Positions 46,801 to 60,800 of a stretch of 64,000 nucleotides of DNA are shown one piece after another; within the stretch, counting starts at the first letter, position 1, and every line of letters begins with the position of its first letter. The stretch is from Lumbricus rubellus (taxonomy: Eukaryota; Annelida; Clitellata; Crassiclitellata; Lumbricidae). The stretch spans positions 18,968,656 to 19,032,655 of the forward strand of contig OX243817.1 of assembly GCA_945859605.1 (NCBI GenBank). The letters run 5' to 3'. A model generated the notes under the pieces. The model made no database searches. It worked only from the letters and a program-made list of their open reading frames with translations, and had not been told where the DNA came from. The position numbers and the translations under genes were made by a program.

Positions 46801-49800
46801 CATAATTATATATATATATATATTATATGTATATATTATATATATATTTTATTTACAAACATATCATATATAATCAACCAGTAAGTATAAATAATAAGTA
46901 TCTGGTAATCAAATACTATGCCTTTGCAAGAGAATGCTCCTCAGAGGTGTTCCTGACCTGACAACACAAAACCATGATCACACACTAAGGTGACCATGAT
47001 CACACTGAGGTGACCATGATCACACATGAGGTCACCATGATCACACTGAGGTGACCATGATCACACATGAGGTAACCATGATCACACATGAAGTGGGGCA
47101 CAGTGGCCAGTTGATTAGAGCGCTTGGCCTGTAACATGAAGAATAAATGGGTTTGAGCCTTCACTGAACATTCAATTACTGTGTAAGGACCCTGAGCAAG
47201 TCCTTCAATCATCTGAACTTCCAAACTTAATAAGATCGATATTTCACACCACAATGGCAGAAATAAGAACTGATATGCAGGTCAGGTACAATTAGCAGAG
47301 GAACCACAAGAAAGAATAAAAAATTATGATAGTCGTATACATTAAATGTGATTAAACAATAAGAGATCTGTATGTGTAATTAATTGGTAGTCGACCCTGT
47401 AGACAATCGTTGTGATAGTCATCACTCTGGCGGCTGTAGAACTGGCATTTCTGGACAAGCACCTCAGCGCAGTCGTCAAAGTTATCCTTGAGGACTTCTG
47501 GTCTCGTCACTGGACGAATGCCTTTCTGGCGGTAGTACAGCTTAAACACAAACACGGCATGTGTAAACCTTGGCTACCTTTCTCAAAATACTAAAGCATA
47601 GTTGCACAGACACAACATATAACTGACATCAACCCAATGAATCTGAATGGCATAAAAGCCTGAAAATTATAGAGACATCATGCGTGAAAAGCTGTAACAC
47701 CTGCCTCTCCATCTTTCATTACTTCCTAAAGTGATCAACCTATAAACCAGTGGTTCCCAAACTTCAGTAGGCCACGGACCGGCAATAATTTTTGGTGAAG
47801 TTCACGGATCGAAGTCTATAGCTTTAGGTATGGCCTAATGATATATGATGTCCAATAGTGATACAGATAGACCTGTCGCAATCATTTCTTAATTAAAACA
47901 ATTGTAATTACACCTAATCTGATCAGTATATAGTAACTACATAACATATGAAATAAGTGAAATAATTTAGTCGGCTGTTACCTCTGAAATGGTGAGAAGT
48001 GCCTCGAGTGTCACTCGCAGTATTTGCTTAATTCGTCCCTGGAAGTTGTTCTCTTCACCTTCTTCACCCTGCTCACCAAACACGAAATACTTCTTGTCAA
48101 TCTTTCCCTTCCTGCACAGAAACAAAAACGCCGAATGCAAAATGAAACTTACAAGCCACAAGGTCTTAAAATAACTGCTTTGAGGATTACAATGATACAG
48201 CAAAAACAACCACATATAGAAGCACACAAATTATTATAATAAATTATATACAATATATATATATAATATATATAAATATAATTATATATATATTATATAT
48301 AATTATATATATTATGTATGAGTAGATATCCGGAAGAGGCGCTATATAAATTCTCAGAATGAATGAATTATATATATATATATATATATATTATATATTC
48401 GAATTTACTATAACTTCAAACTGACACTGCAGTATGACTATATGTCATAGTACGAACATTTGATCTCGTAACAATCTGGCAGCCAGTTAGGTTCCCATTA
48501 CATACAACCGCAGCCCAAGTTTACCATCACCCCTAGCGAATGGAAGGTTGAATCGATCTTAAAATGATTTTATGATTTTAAGACAATCATGTCTTATGGA
48601 ACAATCTTCCTGACTATGTGAATAATATGCATCTCTGGAGACATTCATCATAACATGACATTGGCTTTTTGAACTTGTGTACAGCATTCTTTCTTTCAGC
48701 CTTGCTAAGGCGCTAAACAAAAAGAATTGTCTTATAATTAGTATTAACATATGTATGCAATCGTTATTTATCAGAACATTTACACAGTTAGTGTCCCTTG
48801 AGAACCTCTAAGAGGTGTTAACAATTAAATTTAATTTCACAATGACACCTACAACTTTAAACAAGCCTATCAAAATTCTGCGGCTGATTCTCATTAAGGT
48901 CCAACGTTTTAAAACGAAGTCTACAAATCACACGTATTCATCCAATTTCAACTTCTTACCCGGACGTAAGCCTTGTTTTTTTCTGCCCATCTTTCTTTTT
49001 CTTCTGTTTTCCTGAGTTTGCAGGCAAACTATCTTGGTCTGTTCTCACCAAACACAAAACACCAAACACCAAATTCAGGCTTACTTCAGTCTGAATTTCG
49101 TGATTCATTTTTATGGTCTTCTTTGACCTATATGTCCATAGTTAGAGGTAGGCAAAGAAATAGTGGTACCTGAAACACCACTTTACCATGATTCATTGCT
49201 CGGAAATAAGCTGATGCCCAGTATATAGCTAACAAATATGCAGTTAATAACAATATTCATGTTTAATTGGCAAGCTCACTAACGAACTGCAGCAAACTTG
49301 TAACATTGAAACATTACGATGCATGACGTTTTACCATTTCTGTTTTCTGATGATAAGAAACTACTGCGCAAATCATTTCTGTAGACTAGGCTGATTTTCT
49401 CAAGCAATGCTTCACTAACTTTCTCAATTCTTCACAGCCATCTTGTCTCTATCCTCAACTTTTAAAGGTCAGTCACAGTGGGTAACATGAAAAAACTGTC
49501 TTAAGAGTAGACCTGTCCTCTTACCATTTGAAGGTCCTCCAGATCCCGGAACCTTCTGGCTTCTGCAATAGACAGCAACACAAAAACATGTTTGTGCCTA
49601 TTGATTAGTTTTTATACCACCATGACATAGTGCTGAATCCACTTCAGGATATCTTAGGATAGCCTGAGCCTGTCCAAGCCAGGATAAAAGAGAAGGATTC
49701 CACAACCGACCCGGGGTAAAAAAATCCATGCAGCAGAAACAACGAAACAAATTCACTCAACAAAAGAAGTGGAGGAAGTGCGATGTGCAGATATGCGCTA

Positions 49801-52800
49801 AGTACTAATGTGCTGAAAACCTCTTAAAGTATGGTAAGACATTCAGTCACCACCATCACCAATTTCCACCATAGCACCATGCCGTATCCTTGACTTGACC
49901 TCCTTTTATCCTGAACTCGTCAGAATTAAGTCCCTCAACTTGGTGGAATTGCTGTCATTCCGTGAAGGATTTTGCGATAAAATATTATTTTGAATGAATG
50001 AGCAAATGAATTGAATAAACAACCGGATGAAAAGATGTAAATACTTGAGAATGTTCTTGATGACAGTAATGGAAGGATCGTCCAGCTGCTGCTTTCCAGG
50101 TTTGCTGATGCAGTTCAATCCTTCCGCATTAAACGCAACTCTTCCACCTAAACAGATTGAACAGTTGACAAAACTCATTTAATATGATCAATTGTCGGCT
50201 AATTGCACTTGTTATAGCGCCTCTTCCAACTCTCAACTGCTACTCAGAGGCGCTTCCGACTACAGCGCGAACACTGCATTGGAGTTTCACGCCGAAGCGC
50301 TGAGCAACTGCGAGTGAAGGACATGCCCAAGGTCTCTACGCGGCGACTTGAGGTGGATTCGAACCTCAAACCTTCCGGCTTCAAGGCAACGATGCCACCA
50401 CTACACCACCGCACCTCTTGTATTGAGTGAAAGTCTGATGCAGTGTCTGAGTTGTAGTCGGGAGCACCTCTGAGTAGAGAGCTTGAAGGGGCGCTATAGC
50501 AAATGCAATAAATAAATAATAAATAAATTTTATTCCGGAAGCAACCAAACTATAAACTATATACTAATAATACGCGGTATTACAAACTATATAGCACACC
50601 CTAAAGCCAACAAAATACAAACTATATACTTATTGCTATAGGAATTAAATGCATTGTTTCAATTCGAGAGGCATTTGAATTTAATGGTGGTGCCGCCTTA
50701 CCGAGCACTGGACTGCCCTGCATCATGGACGACGTTGAACTTGTTAGAGAGGGTGTAGGAGGAGGCAGAGGATCCTTGAGGCACCGGAGATAGACACTCC
50801 GCATCCCAACCATCTCGTAGATTGGAACCAAATCCATCACCAGACTTGCAGGTACAACAGGCTACAAAGCGTAACCGATGTCATCACCATTTCATCACAT
50901 CATCATCAACAACCACAAGAGACATTGATAAACAGACATAAAAGATAATAACAAAGACAATAAAGATTGCACATATCATTAATTAAGCAACAGAGAAAGT
51001 ATACAGTATTTGTTTTCATATGAAAAATTGCATGATACCCATGACATGTTGCACCTGGCACTAAGTTGCATTTGGTAACACACTCGGTTTAATCCAACGA
51101 CTTCAGTCCTAAAAAATGAAGTGGGGGAACGCTATTTATAATAATATTATTATTAGTAGTATTATTATTAATATTCCATTATCCCTGGAAAAAGTGGGGG
51201 AACGGCGTTTCCCTGCATCCGCCCCCCCCCCCCACTAAACCACTGAACGACTGTGGATTTGAGCTTACTCACTGGAATCCTAGTCACGAAGATAAAGAGA
51301 GATTTCTTGGACGCTTGGTAACTTTTTCAGATCTGCTCACATCATCATGTATTGTAACCATAATCACAGATTTATATACCACCCCCCCTCTCCGTCATGA
51401 GCGTATTTAAAGAATTTTTACAGGATCAAACTGGTGAAATAAAAAAATTATAGAATTATTTTTTTTATAAATTTGACTATATCTGATGGAAAACAAAGAA
51501 ATTGTTTCCTGGTTACGCCTCTGGACCCTTCAAAACAGATTCAACAAATGCGCTTCCAAACTAAGTTCTAGCAAGAGTTCAATAAATAAATAAATTATGG
51601 AGCACAAAGTCACCAGAGCAATTCCTACAGTCGACACGCATAGCAATGAGGCACCTTGTAATGATGGCACCACACAAATTATCACTCTTATTCTTATTAT
51701 TAATGAGAAAAAAGATGAAGACAATAAATTCATCAAACTGACTTCCTTATCAGGACTTGGTCGTTCACAGGTATCAAGTCGTTGCTCAAATCGCGCCAAT
51801 GCGTCAGCAACGTTCTTAGCAGCTCCGTTACTTAACGCAACTTCGGCCTTGATCTTGACCTTCGTATTTGTCAGCCAACGTGCTATCTTCTCCATGAAGA
51901 CCAAGTCAACCATGTGGTACTTGTACCTGTGTTGAGTAACATGATGTCAAATGTATAACTCTGTAATATACGTAGAATTAGAGAGAGAGAGAGAGAATAG
52001 GTTATACATTATTAACCCTTTGAACCCGGAGCTCCCGTAATGTCATAGATAACGGGCCGAAAAACGGACCAGCTGGATGCAAAGGGTTAACTCTGAATTG
52101 TTTCTCGGTATTATAACTGAAGATGACATTAACATACAGCACAGAGAAACAAAATCGTGTCGGTGATGTGCTCAGAAAGTTATGCAAACATGTCTAACAA
52201 ATGCAGCATTGTAAATTAATTTGACAAAAGTCAGAAAGACCCTAAGCAAATTATGAAGTCAACGCATTTCCGTTAAACTGCCACAAAAATTGTGATGATG
52301 ATGATGATGATGATGGTTCTCTGCCCGAAGGCAGGTTCATTGGCTTTACGCCCCTGGGGATGAGATGAGTGAGGTGGTTTCCCGTTGCCTTCCTCACAGA
52401 CAATGATGGGTAAGCAACTTGCCCAAGGTCGCTCCGCAGGAGCTTGCGCCCCTGCGTCCCACACGTGATAGCCTGAGATATCGAAATCTCTGAATGTCAA
52501 CTCCCAGCCCGGGGCTTGAACCGCAGTCCGTTGTATCCAACAGACGAATGCCGTTCGTGCTTACCGGTGTAGCTAACTAGGCTAGTGTAATGATGTAATT
52601 AAACGCTGGTCAGCCTCCTGACCTGTCTTCAAAATCGCGAGTTGCTTTCAGCGCCTGGTCCAATCTTTTTGCTTCAATGCTCTCGAGGTTTCCCATGATC
52701 GATCCCTCGCACTGGTCGATCTTCGTTGACAGTCGGCTCAGTCGACCACGAAATTCTTCGACCTCCATTGGACAAAAGTTTCCTCCATCCGAAAACAACC

Positions 52801-54769
52801 TGCAAAGCAATCAACAATCAATCAATCAAACAACAAACCAACCAATCAACCAACTAGCCAGCCAATCAACCAACCAACCAATCAGACAAACAACAAACCA
52901 GCCAGCCAACCAACTAGCCAGCCAACCAACCAGCCAGCCAACCAACCAGACAAACAACAAGCCAACTAGCCAACCAACTAGCCAGCCAATCAATCAACCA
53001 ACCAACCAAATAATCCAGCACTCAATCTTAAGACCTTCTAAGTTATATAAAGACTTGTAGTTCAAGTCTGAAATAGAACTGGCTAATGCCAACTATTGAT
53101 ACATCATCCTCAGATAATGATGTCAGATAAATACAGAAATATAAATAACAATTCCATACTAACAACAAATATTTCCTCTTTGTACCTCAGCAAGAAATCA
53201 TTATCGTAACAATAAAATTAACATTTAGAATCCACATTCGAAGATGCATTACGTCAGAATACGATGAACAATCAGGAAGAACTGGTTGAACCCTTTAACC
53301 CTTTACCGACCGAGGATATAGGATTTCCCATATATCATTTACCACACTTTGGTAGGGTTAAAGGGTTAAACCAACTTGAATGCCTTTAAGAGTTGTGCGG
53401 TCGACTGATGCAGCATCTGAATGTTACGATCGAGCAGTTGACCAAACTGACGAATCGACGTTCGAATGCCATCCATGAATTTCTCCTGAAGAACGGTCAA
53501 CTGATGCGATAGTTCCGTCAGCCTAAGTCAAACAGAAAAACAATTTCTAATATCTGAACAGTTCACTTTCAAATCCTTTTACATCTTGAATCGTTAATTC
53601 AAATATTCTGCTCCAGGACTAATTTAAAATCTTGTTCGATCAGTAAAAACTCACTGGTAGCAATAATTTATCCATCTAAATGTGCAGTAATGTCAGTCGC
53701 TAAATTGACTGTTCAGAGGTGAATCTCAATTTTTTTCGGTAAAACTAGAAACTAGGCCAAAATAAACAAAAATGCATGAAATCTGATGCATGTAAATGAT
53801 TCCTGTAACTAAATACAGATTTAGTTAATGGGTCTCCTCCTCTTAAGTGACAGCTCACATAGTTCAGTTGGTCGATCTGAAAATCAGAGGTGCCGAATTT
53901 TCAGAACCGACGAAATCCAGCCAAATTTAACCACTCAGCAATGCTCTCAAATATAGACTCATTATTTATAATTTTAAAAAGATGGTGCTCAAATAAGCAG
54001 AATAACTGTTCAACAAATTCAATGAAGATTTCGTGCCGTTAAGATGCACTGAAGTAGACACAGCCATTGAGAAGAATATAAAGACAATAATTGTAATTGT
54101 AATTGCAATCGAACATTTACATAGCGCCACTTCAAGAGAACTCCTCAGAGGCGCTCCCGACCTGACACAAAATCATAATCAAATAAGGACAATTAATGTC
54201 TAGCGAACATCATAGCATAAAAAAAGTTACTTTGATGATTTCGTGGCATTGAGAAACACAGACTCCAGTCGTTCAACGTCCTTCGTAAACTTTTCCGCCA
54301 TTTTGTTATGATCGTCGGTGACAGTCGTATACTTCAGTCGCATTTCAGAGATTGTCTGCTCCGCTCCCTTGCAGTGTCGCGCCACACGCTCCGAATGCAT
54401 CACCAGTTCAGCTGACACCAACATTTTATAGCATTTATATAGCACATGCAATGAAGGCAGATTTTTTTGCTCTGTCAAGCAAGGTTATGTGGCTTTCCTC
54501 ATTTTTGAATTTCAACTATACAAAAGCAGAGCTTTGATGGGATAAGTGAAAGACTTTATAAAGGGTCACATAACTATAGAATAAAGAGGAAAAACATTTG
54601 CTAAAAGAGACCTAAAAGATGAGGTTAAAGCATTTAGAAAGCATGTTATATGCATTGCAGTGGGGAAATGACTTATTGATCCATTAAATATTTGTGAAAA
54701 AACTTATTTATTTATTCATACTGTGTAGCAGATCAATACTTATATGCTTTTTACACAATGATCTTCGCA

Positions 54770-54837
<68 letters not shown>

Positions 54838-57800
54838 AATGATGATGATAGTGGTGGTGGTGGTGGTGGTGGTAGCGAAATAAATAGAAGAAGAAACAGT
54901 GAGCTTGAGCCGTTTTCGAGAGAAGATAATGAATTTGAGGTTATGAAGCGAGAGAGCAGAAGCCGATGCCATTCCCTGGGTGCAGAGTCATGGAATGCAC
55001 GTGAGCCCATAACATACATACCAGCACGGACATTGTAAATGTCCAATTCAACTCTACTCGCTCTTGGTTCGTGAAGTCGAATTTGAAGTTCAAGTTCCTT
55101 CTGCAGTTCAGAATTCTAACAAGAAATAAATGCGCTGACTGTCATTATAAATTAACAAAACTGTTCCAGTTAATTACTAAGATGATGCTCCTAACTCGTT
55201 ACCGATCAACAATTAAATGGCCTTGTTCAAGTTGAAAATATATATATCACACAGTTGCACATGTGCAGACCTATTATGATGGTTGTATGGACGTGTGGAT
55301 GTATTGCTTTGAAACACACATAAATTTAGCAACATAAAGAACAGGGATTATAAGTATTTCCAACGTCAATTAAGACTAACTCAGGCCAACGTCAAAAGAT
55401 CATCTTCTCTGGTGCCATGATCCACAGAAGCGTGATCTTAAGGTCACAGTATCAATCAATCAACCATCCAACCAACCAACGAAGCAATCAATCAATAAAT
55501 CAATCAATCAATCAATCAGTGGTTTGATTGCAGCCAACTGATGATACAAGAGAGAAAAGTATACCTATAGTTGCTGTGGATACAAAGGGAAGGGCACAGA
55601 AAGGATCGACCATTTTAAACTAATCTATCGACCAATGTGTCATGGAAAGCTGAGTGGTTGGACCTCAGGTGAAATAATTGTACTCTACATAATATTAATC
55701 CATAATATACAAACAACAATGCATGAAGTCCACAACAATTGTTTCTGGTACTTGACTGACCTTAGCTTCAACAACGACCTTCGACCTTTCTATCGCCTCC
55801 TCCAACCACACATCCAAATGGTTCAGCATATTCATCCGAAGTCTAAAACAAATAGACTTCATACAGTTACAAATTTCCAGCCAATTTGATGGATGGCAAT
55901 ACTGAGCATTCAAACAAGCTCCACTCTTAAAAAATGGAACACAGAGCTGTCTAATTTTGCATTTCATACAGATGGATGGAAGAAAGAAGCAGCGGAATAG
56001 TAGAAATGGACGGATATTTCAAGCAATATAAATTCATTCAGCCAACCAATAATTAAACAAAAATCAGCTGTTTACTGCTTAAAATATCAGACAATCAACA
56101 TTTTATTTCATTATAATTTTTATCAATTTAAATAGAAAAGCTATTTTAACTTTGACGTAGGCTTATTTTAATTTTAAAGATATTGACATAATTTTATTGA
56201 TTCACAAGTCAACATTCATTCTTGCAAAGAAGTTTCTTCGTATGCAACAACGGATTGAGAAAGCACGCATTGAGCATCACCTATGAGCTAAACTAGGCTT
56301 CAAACTAATGACGATTTGAGTCTTAATCACAAACTAGACATGCATTTCATAATGACAGTCAACGTAATCTCAAAATTTCCACAGCACCCAAAAAAGCAAT
56401 GTTGCAAGAATATAAACATGTACTTTATCAGAGTATAATCAACAGGCAGAGGGAGGGGTGGGGTGAAATCAGTTCCATATTAAGATCCAAAGGAGTGAGG
56501 CAGGCAGGCAGGCAGGCAGTCAGTCAGACGGGCTATTAATATGAATGTGACTATAATTTTTTACAATAGATTGAATTAGCTCAACATCAATGTAGTGTCT
56601 TAATGGTAAAAAAACCTGACCATCTGTGATAAGAACCTTGGCTTTGGTGTACCACCAGTGAAAGCTGAGTGGCCTGTAAGAAAGCACAACTGCACAAACC
56701 ACTATGCACGCTTACACCTATACTCATTAAAGCACCCTCAGCTTAATCCTGCAATTCAATTCCAAACTACTAGAATGCCGCCATCACCACACTCTCATGG
56801 TGGTGTAGTGGTGGTGTCGTTGTTTTGGAGCCGGAAGGTTCGAGGTTTGAATCCACCTCGCCGTGTAAGGACCTTGGGCAAGTCCTTCACTCACAATTGC
56901 TCAGCGCTTCGGCGTGAAACTCCGATGCAGTGTCCGCTCTGCATACGGGAGCGCCTCTGAGTAGAGAGAGCTGGACGGGGCGCTATAACAAGTGCACATA
57001 CAAACAAATAAACATCGTACTTGCAATCAAAAAGTTTTTTCAACTTACTGGACTATAGTTTCTTTAACTAGGTCGTCTCCAACATCCGTGAATTGTACGT
57101 AGCTGGCCAGGGTTTTCGCTTCCCTTTGTACGTCGATGAACGAAAAAATCGACTCCTTATCCTCCTCCATTGAGCCTAAGTCAAAAATCTCGATATCGCT
57201 ACGCTGAGTCTCCGGCTGGCGGGGCGTCGTGACGACTTCTCTTGAAGCGGACGAGATCACGTCGGCCGCCTTCTTTCGATTGGCGACCACAAAATACTCC
57301 GTTCCTTTCTTCGTTTTCACGACTTTACCGTCCATTAGAACGTCATCGGTTGCTTCTGTCTCAGTCTCTTTCTTATCCTCCTATGCAACCAGAAAATAAT
57401 TAATCGGTAAATACACACATAAAATAATCAAAATAACATAATAAAGTTCTGTAATATAAAAAGAATTACTATTAACACTATTATTACCGCAATTATAGAC
57501 CTATACGATGCAATTTAGACAAAAGATCCATGCAATATGAAACTATAGCAGGGGTGTCAAAGAGCTAAAAAAGAAGGTTTAACACCCCTGAACTAGAGTA
57601 AAACTGCCACTTGTGAGCATATATACCCACGAGACCACTATGGCCGAAGATTGAGACAAGTCTTGAAGGTTTTTTTCATCCCAGTTCTACCCTGTAAAAA
57701 ATCTTACACCCAACAGTTTATCGAATTAATAAAGAAAGTGAATGAACTCACGTCTTCAACTTTACGCTTCACAGAAAAGAAAGAGCAGATGCTCTTGTTG

Positions 57801-60800
57801 TAGGCAGAAAGCTCCGTGCTTATTACTTCTGGGTATTGGCCCATCACCTCTGACTGCGCATCGTGAAATTCATCATACCTGGTTAACAGTAACCAACAAT
57901 AAACCACTATTTTGCCTAACATTTTTGCTGATTCACAATTTATGAGTTCTTTGTTCATTCACATACAAACTTCTAAAGAAATTTGCATCTGTCTCCTGCA
58001 CAGAAATAGAGATTACTAGACTTTCTACTTTTATAGCTCTTCTTTAAATTCCTTTTCACTTATAATGTAAATGATTCAGTTCTTCATTTATGGGTTAAAA
58101 CACCTGAGACATCTTTACAAAATATTTCTAGTCTTAATTCTGACAACGGTTTTTGAACCACGTTAGTTAACCATTCGAAAGTGCGTGAAAGATGTCACGG
58201 TACCTTCCCTAGGCAAAAACTTGAATACCACAGCCATACATACTACAGATAATATCACTCAATGTAATAGTGTGACTTGTGCTGAGAAGTCATGAAGAAA
58301 GACCAATGGACAGACAAAAGTAAGTAAGAAAACACATGTTAATATACAACATGTCTATTGACTGAGGAATCATAAACATGGTTACAAGAAAACCGCATCA
58401 TATAGTATCGGGATATTCTGAACCAGTAATGAAAAAGTGTTCCCTTTCCTCAACAAATCACACGCTGCATTTAACTTCCACGAAGTTAGACCCGACTCGC
58501 AAAACGTAGCTCACCGATTTCGAATAGTCGCAAGGAGATCTTGGGCTTTTTGTAGGCCAGCCTGAAGATGGTTCTCAGTGCCACCCTGACGCAATTGATC
58601 GAGCAAAGCATCCAAGACTGCTTCAGACTCCTTCAACAACATTAACATCATCACCAAGTTTAACCCTTTACCCGTTCATTTTCCCCGTTAAGCTTGTGTT
58701 TCCAGCGGATATTCTCAGGGCAAATGGGTAAAGGCTTAAGGTCAAATTTCATAATAATATTGTATAAATCGTGGAGGCGCACTACGAGGTGTCACCATGC
58801 CAACCAACATCTACTGTGTCGTTATCACTGGCGGCAGTTGGCATGGTGACATCATTATCATTGTGGCAATTAACTCATCAGTGTTACAGAATAGTTTTAT
58901 AGTTTAGCTCTTACGAGTCAGTCACCCCACAACTTCAATCAGCAACATTTTTCCCAGGTTGGATTCAAGAGAGGGACGGAGAGATGGAGGGAGGGAGGGA
59001 AGGAAAGAGAGAGGATTACCATCAAAAACATTACATCCGGATCATGTCAGTTTTATAAGATCACTTACTGGTACATTATCTTCAGGGCAATAAACTTTGG
59101 TCTAAAATAGGGATACCAATTTTTATTTGTTACGGTCTAAACAAGGGATACCAATTTCTAGGGTCTAAACAAGGGATACCAATTCTTACAGTCTAATTCG
59201 TAATATAATAGAAGAAAAATATCCTCCATGAAGTTAGTATTCCTGTAACGCATAGTCCAGCATAGTCAAATCAATTGCATAAAAAGTAACAGACTTTATG
59301 ACTGATTTCTTCTTGAAATCTGTAGCATGTGAGAACACTTCGAGATGTGATTGCTTACCTGGTTCGTGACTTCATTGAGCAGACGGACCTCCTCCAGTCT
59401 CTCCTTCAATTCCTTCTCCTGTCTCGCAAGACCGATTTCATGGAGGTCCCAACGATGCGCCACCTGCTGGCAGAACTTAAAGAGAACCTTGAGACGACCA
59501 AGAACAGTGGCGCTCTGCTCCTCAAGTGATTTCTGTTTAACATAAAAATAGACATTTCTCATTTCTTCCACACAAAATCACTGTCACGGACATCATACCC
59601 TAAAAACTAAGACCCTATAAACTGTTTTATTTAGCCGTGGATGGGCTGGGAGCGCTTCTGAGTAGCCTACCTGAAGAGGCACTATATAAATTTCCGAAAT
59701 AAATAAATAAATAAAATACCTAGATGTCATACAACCATTTTGACTTAACGCAGTGCATGTGAATGAGGTGGAGCCCCGTGCTTGGCTTTCAAGTAGCGCT
59801 TTAGGGGTTTCAAGATTAAAATTATGATTAAAAAGCTTCTTAATAGTTGCTATCATCATCATCCCTGTCATCTTCATTACAATGTCATCATAATCATCGA
59901 TACCTTTGTTATCTTCATCCATAATAATCATCATCATTGTCACTGCCACCACCACCACAACCACCACCACCACCACCACCCCACACCACCACCACCACCA
60001 CCCCACACCACCACCACAACCACCACCACCGCCACCACCACCACCACCATCTGCAGCAGCAGTAGAGTATCACCAACTAACATCCATTTCCTCCATGAAC
60101 TTCTCGTATTTCGTTTGCTGTTCCCCAATCAGAGGCAGACATTGCGTTTGAATGATTTCATCGACTCTTCCAGCCGTACACACTGAACGTTCGAGCAGTT
60201 CCATCTAAACAAACAATAAACAGAATTCATAAATTACATTTTGTAATAATTTCATTTTTTTAAGGTATTCAACTTAGCATATGACTATGGATGAAACGAA
60301 CACTTTCGTGAACAACTTCAATTTGAAATTTATTCAATGCCACTCAAAATGACCAACTTATAGGTAGTCTCTGAACCAGTCTATATCATATTAATGTAAT
60401 CAAGGAAAGTTCATCTCTTTCAAGAGAGTACTTTCATTTTTTACGCCTGCAAATATTAAATACATAACAGACACACTGAAAGACTGCATGACATCCTGCA
60501 CTTCTGAAAACTGTACGGCAGAGCATTATCAAATTTCAGTAGCATTATAAAACTGTTTACAAGATAGCAGTTTTGTTTTGATAATCTTAAGCCCTAATAA
60601 AATGAGCCACAGAGACACTCAAAACCACTAAGTTGGTACTTATGAATAAATAATTAGAATAAAACTTAATTTTTTATTTTATTTTTATTAAATTAAACTT
60701 TAATCAAACTAAAAACTTCATTAAATTGAAGAAATACGAAATGAAAATAAATTCCTCACCTTCACACTGTCAACTTCTTTCAAACAGCTCTGACAAATGC

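Noticed and set aside
49525..49562. Alternative reading KPEGSGIWRTFK for the 38-base exon
   Set aside because: Attractive as sequence, but its phases do not match the flanking exons; the SQKVPGSGGPSN frame chains exactly on both sides.
54694..55046. Poly-Asp/poly-Ser open frames
   Set aside because: Produced by the GAT/GGT microsatellite. The real coding part nearby is the CCDC180 exon 55022-55115 in another frame.
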